Source: Chelydra serpentina (lineage: Eukaryota; Chordata; Testudines; Chelydridae). Taken from it: 64,000 bases of DNA. How positions within the stretch are numbered: the stretch's first letter is position 1; every line of letters begins with the position of its first letter. This document shows, piece by piece, positions 12,985 through 25,386 of the stretch. Position numbers and translations under genes: made by a program. The notes under the pieces were generated by a model. The model had not been told where the DNA came from. It did not search any database and saw only the letters and a list, made by a program, of their open reading frames with translations. The DNA lies in assembly GCA_037349315.1 (NCBI GenBank), contig JBAIAC010000024.1, positions 37,745,501-37,809,500 on the forward strand, read 5' to 3'.

Positions 12985-13850
12985 TATCTTACTCCTGTAA
13001 TATCCTGGACAACCGCTATGAAATTAAGTTTTATTGAACTATGTTAAACATTATGGAATTAGGTTAATATCTTTGGGGCACATTGTCCTGAAAATGCAAT
13101 TGTTGTGTGTTATTGTATGTAACTTTTCTAGGGACTTGACTAATGTAAATGTTAGGAATGTCAAAGGACTTTTTGGGACAATGCATGTAAAGTGGATTTC
13201 CTAGGAAACTACCTGGGGATGAGGGGAAAGCAAATTACCCCACTTTGAATCCACCCTTTTCAAGCTACGCTCAGGGGAGGAAAACTCATTGTCTACTAAT
13301 TACCTGCTTCTGGAAACTCCAGATCAAAGACCCCGGAACCGTATAAAGACAACATGCTGAGCGTGTTTGTTCTGAGTTGAAGCTGTGATGAACATGTGAC
13401 CACAAAGGAAACCCCACAGATGAGGTGTTGAATGATTGCTCCTGCCAGAGTCCATGTTAGGGTTGGGAGATTCTCCTATTAGCATGGGTGTAAGCCCTTT
13501 TATTGTTTTTAATATGTCCTCTCTGGACTGCTTTTTACCTAAAGAATAAAACAGTCTTGCATAGAAAGAACTGTATGATCACTTATATCTGTTGACAATC
13601 ACTTTGTTATTGGGCTCTGAAGAGAAAACAAGCATGCTTGCTTGGGCAGCCCACCTCTGCTGGGAATAACAGTGTAGGCAGGGACCTATGCAGCCTGGAA
13701 ATACTCCAGACAGAAGAGAGTGAGACGTAGGTCTCCACCCAAGATAGGCAACAGCTGGGGGGCTGAAGCCTGAGAGTAGGTGCCCTTGCTATGCCACTGA
13801 GGGGAAATACAGGTGCAGTTGCCCTGAACTGTGACAGTTCCAATGAGATC
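12985..13850 (+). repeat. LTR-like sequence with TATA box and poly(A) signal
   Basis: The segment has a TATA-like element, GTATAAAG, at 13,341-13,348 and a polyadenylation signal, AATAAA, at 13,545-13,550. The spacing of about 200 bases is typical of an R region in a long terminal repeat. It then continues into GC-richer sequence to about 13,850. I recall similar sequence as a repeat in turtles, but the outer boundaries and target duplication could not be fixed. No gag, pol or env coding is present. Confidence 0.4.
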
Positions 13851-15119
13851 AGACCTCTGGCGTTATGTATACCAGAGCCATCGGTGTCAACTCTGATGTG
13901 TGGAAGTTGGACGAGAGGGAAGGAATTAGTACTACAGCAACAGCATCCACAGTGCACAGGTAAAACATTTCCAAAAATCAGTAATGTGATACAAGAGTGG
14001 TTGCTCTTCTTTTGTCCCTTGGGCTTATGTCCCTTTATGATTGAGAAGTCAGTAGAGTACATTTGTCTGTGTACCTCATTTTGCATGTCATAACCATAAT
14101 CTTTCATGCACAGTTCTTGGTAAGTAAAGCAATAAAAGCAAAGGGCCAAATTCTGCTCTCCATTATAGAATAAATCTCCCATATGTCTGAATTGCTTTGT
14201 GTGGAAAATTGTGAGATGTATTATTTACCCCTTTGGAAATGTGGTGAGCAATTATATATATTAGTATAGACTTGATAAACAGCAGAAACAAAAGTTCCAG
14301 TCCATGAGATAGATATAAATATATATATTTTAAAAGGTTTGAATTATTAATCCTCAGTTGAGCAACCAGAATTGGGTCATTGTTTATACTTTCTACAGGT
14401 AGAATTGGAATTAGAGAATCTGATTTCAAAATTGTAAAGACCATGTTTCTTAGTACACAAAAGGAAAATATCTATAGTGTAGATTTTATTATTTCCAGTT
14501 ACAGTAGCACTGAGAATTACGTTTTTGGCATGTAAGGAAGACAGAGAAAAGGATTTTGGAAGAGGGATGAAAGCTAACCAAGCACATCAAAGACTGTATG
14601 ACCTATGATTAAAAGAATCTTTAAAGCTAGCAGACAAATGTGACTGGTTAGGGTAATCAGAGATCAAACTTTTCTTACACCTGAACTTTCATGCAGCCTT
14701 TTCCACAGTGCGGCAGTGTCATCTTAAAGTCTCATGTTTCAAACCCTGAGCTCTGTACAGTATAAACCTAGAAAAAGGTATAATGATGAACAATCTTGCA
14801 CAAGAATGAAAGAAGTATATTTTACAGCCTTTACAAAATCCTTGTGCTAGACCACTCTATCACTAAAATCTAGAGAATGTTTAAATGCTAGTTGACATAT
14901 ACCAGCAGCAGGCTGAAAGGCGTCAGCTCAGTCAGGAATCCAGATAGCACATCTGCAATGGGCATTAATAAAATACAATACAATGAAAATATAATACCAT
15001 TGTTACATAGTTCTTAAACTGTGGGCATGCTGTGACTGCTCACTTCCTATTGTACCAAATACAATCACTTAACTCTTACCTTGTCCTCCCCACATCTACT
15101 TATTTTTCTTCATCTTTCA
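13851..15119. other. no recognised feature
   Basis: AT-rich DNA. The 191-codon minus-strand frame at 13,607-14,182 overlaps the LTR-like repeat and shows no protein family signature. Confidence 0.5.
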
Positions 15120-15250
15120 TCATAGATTTAGACTGAAAGCTCTGAGGGACAAGGAGGTTATATTTTTGTTGAATGTGTGTGTGCAGGGTCTAACACAATG
15201 GGATCCTAGTTTATAATGAGGTCTGTTGGTTTTACTTCGATACAAATATT
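15120..15250 (+). repeat. MIR-like SINE 3' part (L2-type tail)
   Basis: TTAGACTGAAAGCTCTGAGG is followed by GTCTAACACAATGGGATCCT and an ATTATTGT end. This is the same tail layout as the L2-like LINE ending at 53,350 and the SINEs at 26,590 and 35,855. The tRNA-like head is not recognisable here. Confidence 0.6.
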
Positions 15251-15261
15251 ATTGTTTACAA

Positions 15262-15400
15262 TTTTAGGTCCCAATCCTCCAATACATGTGCTTAACTTAA
15301 TGTCTGAGTGGTCTCATTAAACTTCAGTAGAATTACTTACGGTACTTTAAAACAAGCAACTGCTTAAATCTTTTCTGGACTGAAGCCTTAGTTCTGTTTC
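15262..15400. repeat. decayed TTAAGCATG-type palindromic repeat
   Basis: AGGTCCCAATCCTCCAATAC and TGTGCTTAACTTAATG on the left face CTGCTTAAATC and GGACTGAAGCC on the right. It is a decayed member of the family seen at 19,668-19,793. Confidence 0.4.
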
Positions 15401-16864
15401 TTTAATTTGAAGATGCTGTCCAGTAATGACTTATCCTTCAGTGGAGCGGAAGGGTTAGGATAGAATGTTTTTGTATTTAATAGACCTAGTCGGGATACTA
15501 ATTAGGGACAACTTAGACCTCTTTTCTGCCCATCATCTGATTAATGAATAAAGGAATTGGAAAAATATTAAATAAATATTTCCAAGAAACATATTTAAAC
15601 TAATGAGGATTTCCCAAACTGTGTATACAGATATTCTTTGGTGTATTAGATATTCAGATTCAGTATGTAGTATATGTGACTGGTCATCTGAGTCACATAT
15701 AATGGCTTCTCTTTCCTCACTGGATGTCCTAACCTTTAGAAACAGAAGCAGTGTCCATGACAAAGTCATTGGGAAGTTGGATCTCTTAGGAAGAAAGTGT
15801 GGAGCGGTTTAGGGAGAACAGCATAGGAAATAAATAAGGCCTAGCACAGTTTAGAACATTTAAAATCTTTTCCTGTTCTTGTCATCACAGGACAGAGCAC
15901 TATATTTGGCTGCAGGCATGGACCTGAGATTGTAAAATAATTGGGTTCCTTCCTGTGGCAAGCAGATCTATAGGGCCAAATTCCCCATTGCTGTAAATTG
16001 ACAGCACTCCATTGAATTAAAAAACATGTTGCTCACCAGCTATATTTATTGGTTGCCTAGCAGAATTTATATTCTCTGGGCACATTCACACCAACTAATT
16101 TTGTGCCATATCAATCCTTGTCTAGTTCATTTACTTGCCTGCATATCAGACCTCTGGCCAGGAGGTTCTGTGGACCTGCTGTGTATTCTCTTATCCCATA
16201 AACACCAGCAATTAATTATAGATGCCATACATGGATAGAATTCACTCATTTCCATTTCATGTTACATTGCCATTCACCACCCATACTCCATGATCATTAA
16301 TTATGTGTATGTATAAAGGAAGCATTTCCATTACCTCTGTTAATCTTGTTGTGTTTAACTTTGGCTTGGGGTCTAAAGAGTGATAGAAGTGATCATAAGG
16401 GTATTCCATATGGCTGACTTATGTGGTTGTTCTGATGGCAGTTGAGGAAGAAGAATATTTAAATACAATTCTAAAGATGTTAGCCAATTTAGAAAGGATA
16501 CATTCTTCCTGAAGCAATTGTTTCATGAAGGGAGGTAAAATGTTACAAGGCTCATCGCCAATCACTCCTTGATGCAAACCCAGCACTCTGAGATTACACT
16601 TTTAGAGATTATTTTCAATAATTTCCACTTCAATATACTGTAGTATTATTTTTGACAAGTAGTCCCATCAGAGCTTTGGAGCTTTCTCCCTAGGCTTGTA
16701 ACCCTACTGTGTTTGCCACAAGATTTTTTAACAGTTCCTTCCTTCAGTCAATTCTGTTTTCTTTTTACCCAGTGAGGATTATAAGAATCAAGCTTAGTTT
16801 TGAGAGCCTTGATGGCAGAAAAAAAATCAGCCAAGAGAAATGAAGCGATGCAGAATAGGATAGT
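15401..16864. other. no recognised feature
   Basis: About 1.5 kb of AT-rich DNA without recognisable coding or repeat signatures. Confidence 0.5.
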
Positions 16865-17466
16865 ACAAATTTGGTAGTACTGCTGATAAGGATCTGAGGT
16901 TTATAGTGGATTACAAATTGAATGAGTCAATAATGTGATCATTTGCTAAAAATGCTAATATTTTTGGCAACACTAACAGGAGTGTCAAATGGAAGACACA
17001 GGAGGTAACTGTCCAGCTCTACTTGCCACTGGTGAGGCCTCAGTGAGAGTACTGTGTGCAATTCTGGGCATCACACTTTAGGAAAGATGTGGAGAAATTG
17101 GAGAGAATCCATAAGAGAGCAACAAAAGTGATAACAGTTTTCAAATATGTCAAAGGCTGTTATAAAAGAGGACTGTGATAAATTGTTCTTCAGGTCCACT
17201 GAAGGTAGGACAAGAAGTAATAGGCTTAATCTGCAGCAAAGGAGACTTAGGATAGATATTAGGAAAAACTTTCTAACTATAAGAGTAGTTATGCTCTGAA
17301 ATAGGTTTCCAAAGGATGCTGGGGGATTCCCATCATTGGAGGTTTTTCAGAACATGTTAGACAAATACCTGCCAGGAATGCTTTAGATTTACTTGTTCCT
17401 GCTTCAGCATAGGGGGCTGGACTTGTTGACCTCTCGAGGTCCCTTCCAGCCCCATATTTCTATGAT
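16865..17466 (+). mobile_element. old 5'-truncated CR1 fragment
   Basis: The 3' end of a CR1 LINE. The segment encodes decayed versions of the RT C-terminal blocks: the VRPQ.EYCVQFW-like block near 17,035-17,070, the RRLRIDIRKNFL-like block near 17,250 and SLEVFQNMLDKYL near 17,335-17,370. The 3' UTR motif GGGGGCTGGACTTGTTGACCT and a TATTTCTATGATAC end follow. A gap in the protein alignment around 17,130 marks an internal deletion. It is much more decayed than the copy at 1,565. Confidence 0.85.
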
Positions 17467-19667
17467 ACTAAACACATAGGCAGAACCATTTTCAGCCATG
17501 GTTTAACTCCATTGTATTGTGGGTCCTCCCCCCTGCCACTGGAATTTCTCTCCCCCCATCTCTACTCTTTTTCCATAGTGTCGCTGGTTTTGCTTCTCTC
17601 TCTAATCCCTTTTTGGAGGGAGTTTCCAGTCATTCCTAGATGGAAGGTAAACCTAGAAAGGTTTGCGTTAAATGACTGAACCCACTTTGGTAAATGCACT
17701 TGAAAACTGGGCCAAACAAATCTGACCCACTTTTGTCACTACTGTTTATCCATTATCTGCAGAGTGGGCCAGTGTAAGAGCAAACAATATTTGCTTGTCA
17801 AACTGCCATCTCAAAGTAGTTTTCTGCTTCAGATAATCAGTGTTGTGTTTATGGTTTAGAAGATAATCTACTGAACATTTTAATGAACACATATATAAAC
17901 ATAAATGCCATTAATTACTAAGAGGTGGTATCAAATAAGAGCTTTCTGATCAAAATATTTCCTGCTCAGCCCCCCACTCAGGATTCTTTAAACCTCTCTC
18001 TGACCTCTGAGTAGCAAACTTCATCCTTGTATTTCCTCATCCTCAACCAAGCTAATTTTCCTTCCAGCCAGAAGTGATGGATCCAGCTCCCTTTATAATT
18101 GTTGTTCCTACTATGCTCAAAAGATCACAAAGCATTATTAAAGAACACTTCCCCAGCCCCCTCCCGGATGCCCTCTACATACCAGCTCTGCAGAGATACC
18201 AGCTTCCTGGGAATGAAGGAGCTAAACTCAAATCCTTGAACTAAAACTTCAGAATCAAAATTCTAAACTCAGATCTCTGTGTGGTGGAGCACTGAGATAT
18301 TTCAGGTTTACTGGGCCACTGGTTATTTCTCTGTATATGAAAGGTAGTGATGGCACAACTTAATGTATTATCTTGGATTTTAGATTCTTTTCTTTAACAG
18401 TCATCTTTCCAGATACTAATCAACAGAGCTGGAATTCATCAGGGAAATAGCAGTACTATCTCTTCTCTGGTCTGCATATCCCCAATGACAATAGCCCACA
18501 AGGATTTTGTTCAGTTTCCATAGACCCGTGGTTTGCCATCAAACAAACAACCAAAAAAAGATACAAGTTAAAGCTGTGCTCCAATTAAATAGCAAATAAT
18601 TCAGTCTCATTATATTATTGTAGACCACACAGATCACATGAAGTTACTTCTGAAGAGTATGTCATAGCAAATCCCCAAAAATATATTGACTTTGCCAGCC
18701 TTAGCCCACATGGTAGCTCTTCCATTTGGTAACCAAACTGTTTCATGTAGAGATTAACCCAGGGATCCTACACTTGAAAGAGAATAGTGTAGGATTTAAT
18801 TCATATTCTAGCCTCAGCATTCTATTGGGACAGGCTAAGTAATCCATACTAATAACAAGGTGATGAAACCTGCATTGTGAATGTAAAGGATGAAAGATGG
18901 CTCTGTTTAGGTACTTCAGATGCAATAATAAAATTAAAGTATGTGATATGAACAAGGGCTATATTATCCTATATGCTCATAAAAATCTTGGAAAATGGAT
19001 AAAAGGATAAATGATTAGCTGGATGGTTACATACATAACATTGGCTGCTAAATATACATCTTCTGGGACACTATTTGAAATACAAGTATTATTGTTCTCT
19101 GTACAAGAAGTGCCAGCTTCTGATGATCAGCAAAGATAATTTTTTAAACAATTATTTATTTAGCAATACAATTTATAGTTTAGAAATACATATTTACGAT
19201 CCTCCGGAAAAGGCTGGGAAAGGGTCCATTTTTTTCTTTTAAACATATTTAAAACTGTGCAATGATAACCTAGTAAAAACCTTATCTAAGTTATTGTGAT
19301 ACAGGCTTTTTAAATACCTCCTACTTTTAATCTAAATGCAGTTGATGAATTTTTAAAAATATATTTATTAAAATCTATCATTGAAACTGAAAATTCAGTT
19401 AAAACATGTATCTAATTTCTGAATGTCAGAAGCAGTTTCAGGACATTACTACCCACAACCAAAGCTCAGTTTGGGAGCTTTTATGGTTTTACAAAGAAGC
19501 TTGCGAATTTTTATTCAAGCTAGCTTTAGATTAGATCTCTAGGTATGAAGTCATGTACTGGAAGGGAACTATTTGGGGCAGATAAATATACTGTATTTTC
19601 AGAAACTTAAAATGAAATATTTAAAATAGCAACACATATATGTCTACAATAGCTCATATGACATCTT
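17467..19667. other. no recognised feature
   Basis: About 2.2 kb of AT-rich sequence with no family I recognise. Confidence 0.5.
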
Positions 19668-19793
19668 TAGGCCCCAATCAGAGATTTACAAAGGTGTTTA
19701 GCTTTACACTGGTGAGTCGTCCCATTGAAATGAAAGGGTCTACTCCTACTGCATAAAGTTAAGCATATAAGTCTTTGTAATATTGGGGCCTTA
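19668..19793. repeat. palindromic repeat, clear copy
   Basis: TAGGCCCCAATCAGAGATTT at the left faces GTAATATTGGGGCCTTA at the right. The inner arms TTTAGCTTTAC and GTAAAGTTAAGC also pair. The centre is GTCCCATTGAAATGAAAGGG. The unit of about 126 bp is the best-preserved example of this family in the window, and a fold-back or MITE origin is likely. Confidence 0.6.
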
Positions 19794-20879
19794 GGAACAA
19801 AAACAAAATATAGAACTTCATTCCTCACAAAATTGGTTCCAACTGCTGTTAATTAGTTACCGTTTTTGTCCTCGATAGGATCTTCTCCACTCTGATTCTA
19901 GTCAGGAACTGTTCTGAACTGGTATCAATTGTAAAATGCAATTAAGGTATGAAACTAACATTGGCAGGGCAGTGTGGGGAATCCCTCTCAGCCAGTGTCT
20001 GTGCTGTTCTGTTTGTTCTTTGGATAAATAAAGGATGAATATTCAGGGCTGTCAGTCTGGCATCTTTCTACTATTATTTTTGGAAGCATCCAAATCCCCA
20101 TTTATGTAAGTACTAGATTCAGTTTAAAAACTGTAAAAAGTAATAACATTCTGTAGACAAGTGTGTTAGATGTTTTTCAGGGTTTTGACTTCCAAATGTC
20201 TTGTGTTTTCATGTGTAGTATGAAGTGGGAGTGACCTCATTCAAACCCAGGTCAGTATTAATAGGATAAAAATAGATGTAACAAATGTTATATCTGTAAG
20301 GTATTTTTCTATATTGCTTTAATATCCCTAGAATATTTAAAACTATAAAGGGAAATAGCCCATGAAATGAAATGCTTATATGAAAGTGATCACTATGAGA
20401 ACAAAAATGTACTTTTTTCAGTACATTCCACACATCATGTATGTATCTTACATAAAATATGATATAATGGTAATTGTGTTCTCCCCTTTGATTATGTGTT
20501 AATTGTGCCTGTCCTAAGATTAGATGACAAAGGAATTAAGAGTGTGAGGGTTTTCGAATCTCTAGGCCCTTTCTTTCATTGGTTTTCAAATTCTCCTTTA
20601 CCTATCCAATACTTATTTTTTTTACAAAAAAGTTTTAGCCACTGATATTCTCTCTACTTGTTTGAAGTTTTTTTTTAAAAAATGTACTAAAGAGATCCAA
20701 GTCAGTTGTTTTAGGAGTCAAGTCTTCTGCATTAATACCATGTCAGGACTTGAATGAACCCTTAAGGCTCAAACAGTTCTGAAACAGAAGCTTTTGATTC
20801 TGAAGTCTGCCAAATGCATGACTATAGATTAAGGTCCACTTTCTCAGAGGTGCAGACTCTCCTTTGCCAGCACAAGTCA
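19794..20879. other. no recognised feature
   Basis: A possible LTR end (GGATAAATAAAGGATGAATA at about 20,022) was considered but has no supporting boundaries. Nothing else recognised. Confidence 0.4.
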
Positions 20880-21515
20880 GATAGACACTAAAGGTGAGAG
20901 TTTCTAAAGTTCTCAAGCTACTTAGGAGCTTGAGTGATTTTCAAAAGAGTCTTAGGGCTTGTCTTCACTGCAGCGCTATATCAGTGCACCGCTATAGTGC
21001 GTCTGGTGAAGACACGCTATGCCGATGGGAGAGTGCTCTCCCGTCGACATAATTACTCCACCTCAGCAAGAGGCAGAAGGTACGTTGGTGGGAGACGCTC
21101 TCCTGCCGACACAACACGGTGTGGACAGCACTTTAAGTCGATCTAACTTACGTTGCTCAAGTGGGTGGCTTTTTCACATCCCTGAGCGACATAAGTTACA
21201 TTGACTTAAGTGGTAATGTAGGCAAGCCCTTAGGTACCTTGGAGCCCAAGTCTCACTGACTTTAAATGAGATTTAATCTCCTCAATACCTGAGAACCAGA
21301 TTTGTTAAAGGTACTTAAGTGTTGCTCTGCTCAGTGTTGCAATGTCTGAATAATTTAGAAGCCTGAATCTCATTTCAAAAGGGATTTAGGCACCTAGGAG
21401 CCAAAATCCTATTGACAGTGCCTTTAGAAATCTGGGCCTAAGTGACTTTGAAAATAGGACTTAAGATTCTAAGTAACTAAAGCACTTTTAAAAAGGTACC
21501 TCTAGCCACTATTTC
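20880..21515. repeat. CTTAGGAGCC-type palindromic repeat, split by a MITE
   Basis: Blocks such as CTACTTAGGAGCTTGAGTGA and GGATTTAGGCACCTAGGAGC, plus GGGCCTAAGTGACTTTGAAA, mark a composite palindromic repeat. The Harbinger-like MITE at 20,955-21,229 interrupts it, so the palindromic repeat is older. Confidence 0.5.
20955..21229. mobile_element. Harbinger-like MITE with TTA target duplication
   Basis: A 275-bp element starts GGGCTTGTCTTCACT and ends ATGTAGGCAAGCCC, giving an imperfect terminal inverted repeat. TTA flanks it at 20,952-20,954 and 21,230-21,232. A 3-bp TWA duplication is the hallmark of PIF/Harbinger transposons. The interior includes palindromic blocks (GGGAGAGTGCTCTCCC and others) and no transposase, so it would need enzyme from elsewhere. 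Confidence 0.75.
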
Positions 21516-21903
21516 CACCCTCAGTTCATGGGCAGGTCAGAAAAATGCATGCATATGTTTTGCTGGTTGCAAGGATGTCATTTGAAATTTTAACCCTAAA
21601 TGACTGATCAAAGTATTTGAACAGAATTCAACAAAAATGGGAAATTACCAGACATTTTAAATACAAAACAGGGTCTTACTTGCATCCAGGACCTCTTGTC
21701 AATGGACACTGAAAAGGCCCATGTCAGAATAAAACTGGATATATCCATCTGAGGTTCTATGAAATATGGGTTTTAATTAGAGATGGGCCTAAACCAAAGC
21801 CCAGCATCTGAACAATCCCAAAGTTTGAGGGAGTTCAGATCCAACCCAAACTTTATACCCAGATACTATACATACACAATGGCTGACCAAAATTCTGGGA
21901 TGC

Positions 21904-22578
21904 TGTGATGGGGCGCCTGCTCCACACTAGCTCATAAAGGGTTAATAGGACCATTGGAAGGCTGCACAGGATGCAGCCAATCAGAAGGGCTTGGAGGAGC
22001 GGCCAGTCAGGGCTGGGCTGGCTCATATAAGAAGGGCTGCAAAGCAGAGCAGGGGCAGTCATTCCCTGGAGCTCAGAGAGGGAGGAGAACTGGCTGCATT
22101 GCAGGCAGAGGGTAGCAAGCACCCAGGACTTAACAGTGCTGCAGGCAGAGACCCAGGGAGCTAAGGGCAGCTCCTAGCGGGCTGCAGGCTGAGGCCCTGG
22201 GGCAAGGGCAAGGAGAAGGTGCTGGGGCAATGGGGAAATGGCCCAGGGAAGTAGACTGCGGGATTGGAGGGAACATAACACGTAGCTGCCATCTACTGGG
22301 TCCTTGGGCCGGGACCTGGTGTAGTGGGCGGGCCTGGGTCCCCTCCTTGCCCCTAATTGCCACAGAAGAAGTGGCTGGACAGTGGACTGCCATTACCCTG
22401 GAAAGGAGGAGAACAACGTGTGTCCTGAAGAGGATGCTGTGCTTGTTGTGACAACACGCTTCCTGGAGTAGATGTGATGGCGGTGAGACATCACCAAACG
22501 AGGGCACGCGGGCGAAATAAGCTAATTCCCAGGGCAGCCAGCAGGAGGCACCACAGCAGTAAGTTGAGCCCCATCACA
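21904..22578. mobile_element. LTR-like insertion with 5-bp target duplication (675 bp)
   Basis: The insertion begins TGTGATGGGGC and ends GCCCCATCACA, an 11-bp inverted terminal match with TG...CA ends. It is flanked by GATGC at 21,899-21,903 and 22,579-22,583. A TATA-like TATAAG lies at 22,026-22,031. TG...CA ends with a 5-bp duplication fit a solo LTR of a retroelement. The long inverted ends are unusual for an LTR, so a DNA transposon remains possible. No coding for retroelement proteins is present. It shares blocks with 25,387-25,804. Confidence 0.7.
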
Positions 22579-22583
22579 GATGC

Positions 22584-23785
22584 AAAAATATCCCAAACTT
22601 TGAGGGAGCTCAAATACATTTCTAAACAATGTGGCTGGTATCCATTTTGGTTTTAATAAAATATTTGTAAATCATCCTAGGTCTTCAAAAGGTGTAACTG
22701 TCTTTTAGTGTAGTGAATTGGTCACAGGGGTCCCATAAATGTCCTGACTTCCTGCCTACAGTCTCCCCAGAGCGATACAATCAACCTGTTATGGGAATGT
22801 TAATCAACCTGTTATGGAATTTAATTAAAATGATAACTTTTCTATAGGTTTTTAGAATATAATGAACAATGTTATCACTGCTATAGAATTTCCATGGATG
22901 GTTTAAAAAAATACTATAGAAAAAAATCTCAGTCTCTCAAATTCTATATGCTGGCAGCGTCATTAATATAGGCCTCTATTATATTCCCATGGAAACCAAT
23001 TGATTTCAACCCTATTAAATTCTTTCCCATAAAGGACAGAAATAATCTACAAGAAAATGAGCTGCTTGAAACCCACCTCAACTTTCACCCCTCCCCTCTC
23101 ATGTAGCCTTCCCACAGTTTTGGTTGAATTTTCTTTTAAATTCTTCAGATTGAACCTGAACATTAAATTCAAAGTAAAACTCAGAGGATGAGAACGGATG
23201 TGAACTGAAACCAGAAAAAAATGGTTTGCCAAACCATTGATTTTCACACAACTCTGAACAAGGGCATGCAGGTTGTCCAATGGTCCATATAGTTGTCTTT
23301 ACTTGAGCTGATATCCTTTGACTGTCTGAAATAACAGTACAAACTGGATGAAACAGCTTTCTATAAATAACTTCAGTTTAGACATTTCCTTTTCACCAGG
23401 TCAGACTAGCAAAGACTGTACCAATCCAGCTCTGAAACTGAAAAGCTACTACATGTTCAGAGAGAGCAGTTAAAGCAAACAACAGAAAGGAGAACTACCT
23501 GGGGCCATAGAATATGAAGAGGAAGTGAGGCAAGGAATGGCCACACAAACTAGGAATCAGAATTCCAAGAGTCAAAGAAAATAGCATCTGTGAAATGACA
23601 CTAGGTGCTACATGTATGGCAAGACTGTATTTTACACTGGAAAAAATTATCAGATGTAACATTAATCTAGTTCAATAAAATGAACCCAGAAAACTGAAGT
23701 CACTAGAGAAACTGTGGAGATTGAGCTAATCAAAATCACATCTTTTGGGAACTGTTTCAGGATCAGCCTGCCCCAACACCAAAAA
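22584..23785. other. no recognised feature
   Basis: About 1.2 kb with no recognisable gene or repeat family. Confidence 0.45.
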
Positions 23786-24060
23786 TCTATGTGATTGTGA
23801 CAGAATATACCCCTGGATTCACACCCTACATACTATAGTTATAATCTTTGTACAAAGTATGCCTTGTGAGGTATCATCTGAAAACTCATAATTTCTGGTT
23901 ATTATTGTCCTGATAAAATATGTATAGCAACATTGTATGTGAAGTTATAAGATACCTCAGTATGGTGTTAACACATGTTCCAAACAGAAGCTGGCAAACA
24001 GGTCTGTCCTAAACCTGTTGGGTTGGGTGCAGCACACATGTTCGCATGCACATTTTGTTG
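23786..24060 (+). repeat. probable interspersed repeat, LTR-like 5' portion
   Basis: The block runs from about TGTGACAGAATATACCCCTG through CAAAGTATGCCTTGTGAGGT to CAAACAGGTCTGTCC. I recall such sequence as a common turtle repeat beginning TGTGACAGAAT, possibly an LTR. No 3' boundary or target duplication was found, so the class is uncertain. Confidence 0.35.
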
Positions 24061-24109
24061 TGTAGTTCAAACTATGAGGCAGTGTAGACATGCTCGAAGA
24101 TAATCATAG

Positions 24110-25330
24110 AAATGTAGGACTGTAGGAGACCTTGATAGGTCATCTAGTCCAGTCCCCTGCACTAATGCAGGACTAAGTATTATCTAACCCATCCCTGACA
24201 GGTGTTTGTATAACCTGCTCTTAAAAATCCCCAGTGATGGAGATAACACAACCTACCTAGGTAATTTGTTCCAGTGCTTAACTACCCTTACAGACAGGAA
24301 GTTTTCCCTAATATCCAACCTAAACTGCCCTTGCTGCAATTTAAGCCTATTGCTTCTTGTTCTCTCCTCACTGGATAAGGAAAACAATTTATAACCCTCC
24401 GCTTTATAACAACCTTTTACATACTCAAAGTCTGTTATGTCCCCTCTCAGGCTTCTCTTCTCCAGACTAAATTAACCATTTGTTTTTCAATTTTTCTTCA
24501 TAGGTCATGTTTTCTCACCCGTTAATCAGTTCTGTTGGTCTTCTCTGGACTTTCTCCAATTTATCCACATCTTTCCTGAAGTGTGGTGCCCAGAACTGGA
24601 CACAATATTCCAGTCAAGGCCTAATAAGTGCAGAGTAGGGCGGAAAAATTACTTCTAATGTCTTGCTTGTAAAACTCCTGCTAATATACCCAGAATGGTG
24701 GGGGGAGGGTTGGTTGTTTGTTTGTTTCTTTTTTGCAACAGTGTAAAATTGTTGACTCATATTTAATTTGTGAACCACTATAACCCCCAGATCCTCGTCT
24801 GCAGTACTCCTTCCTAGGTATTTTCCATTTTATATTTGTGAAATTGATTATTCCTTCCTAAGTGGAGTACTTTACATTTGTCCTTGTTGAATTTCATCCT
24901 ATTGATTTCTGACCATTTGTCCCAATCATTTTGAGTTCTAATCCTGTCCTCTAATGTGCTTGCAATTCCCCTCCGCCCCCAAAGCATAGCATCATCGGCA
25001 GACTTTATAAGTGTACTCTCTATGCCATTAACCAAATCATTTATGAAGATATTGAATAGAACCAGACCCAAGACAGATCTCTGTGGAACCCCACTTGATC
25101 TAGCCTTCCAGCTTGACTGTGAAACATTGATAATTAGTCTCTGAGTATGGTTTTACAATACTTGTGCATGCACCTTATAGTAGGTCCATCTAGCTTATAT
25201 TTCCCTAGTTTGCTTATGAGATGATCATGTGAGACGGTATCAAAAGATGTAATAAAGTCAAGCTATGTTGTCAAAGAAGGATATTAGGTTGGTTTGACAT
25301 GATTTGTTCTTGACCAATCCTCATTGACTA
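24110..25330 (-). pseudogene. CR1 reverse transcriptase remnant
   Basis: Decayed CR1 ORF2. The best frame at 24,814-25,071 reads [12 protein letters not shown], then a SADD version of the catalytic FADD box (Phe changed to Ser), then RMKFNKDKCKVLHLGRN, all diagnostic of the CR1 RT. The C-terminal part (24,130-24,420) is recognisable only as short pieces in several frames. Many stops and frameshifts make it inactive. Confidence 0.85.
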
Positions 25331-25386
25331 TTACTCATCACCTCATCTTCTACATGCTTACATTATCCATTATCTTTCTGGGTACC

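Noticed and set aside
13607..14182. 191-codon minus-strand open frame
   Set aside because: No recognisable domain, low-complexity Cys and Ser runs, and overlap with an LTR-like repeat and AT-rich DNA. Most likely chance.
19980..20100. LTR end around an AATAAA at about 20,027
   Set aside because: No matching start, TATA box or target duplication could be found.
22130..22507. 125-codon minus-strand frame
   Set aside because: Lies wholly in the 675-bp LTR-like repeat; proline- and serine-rich by GC composition, no family signature.
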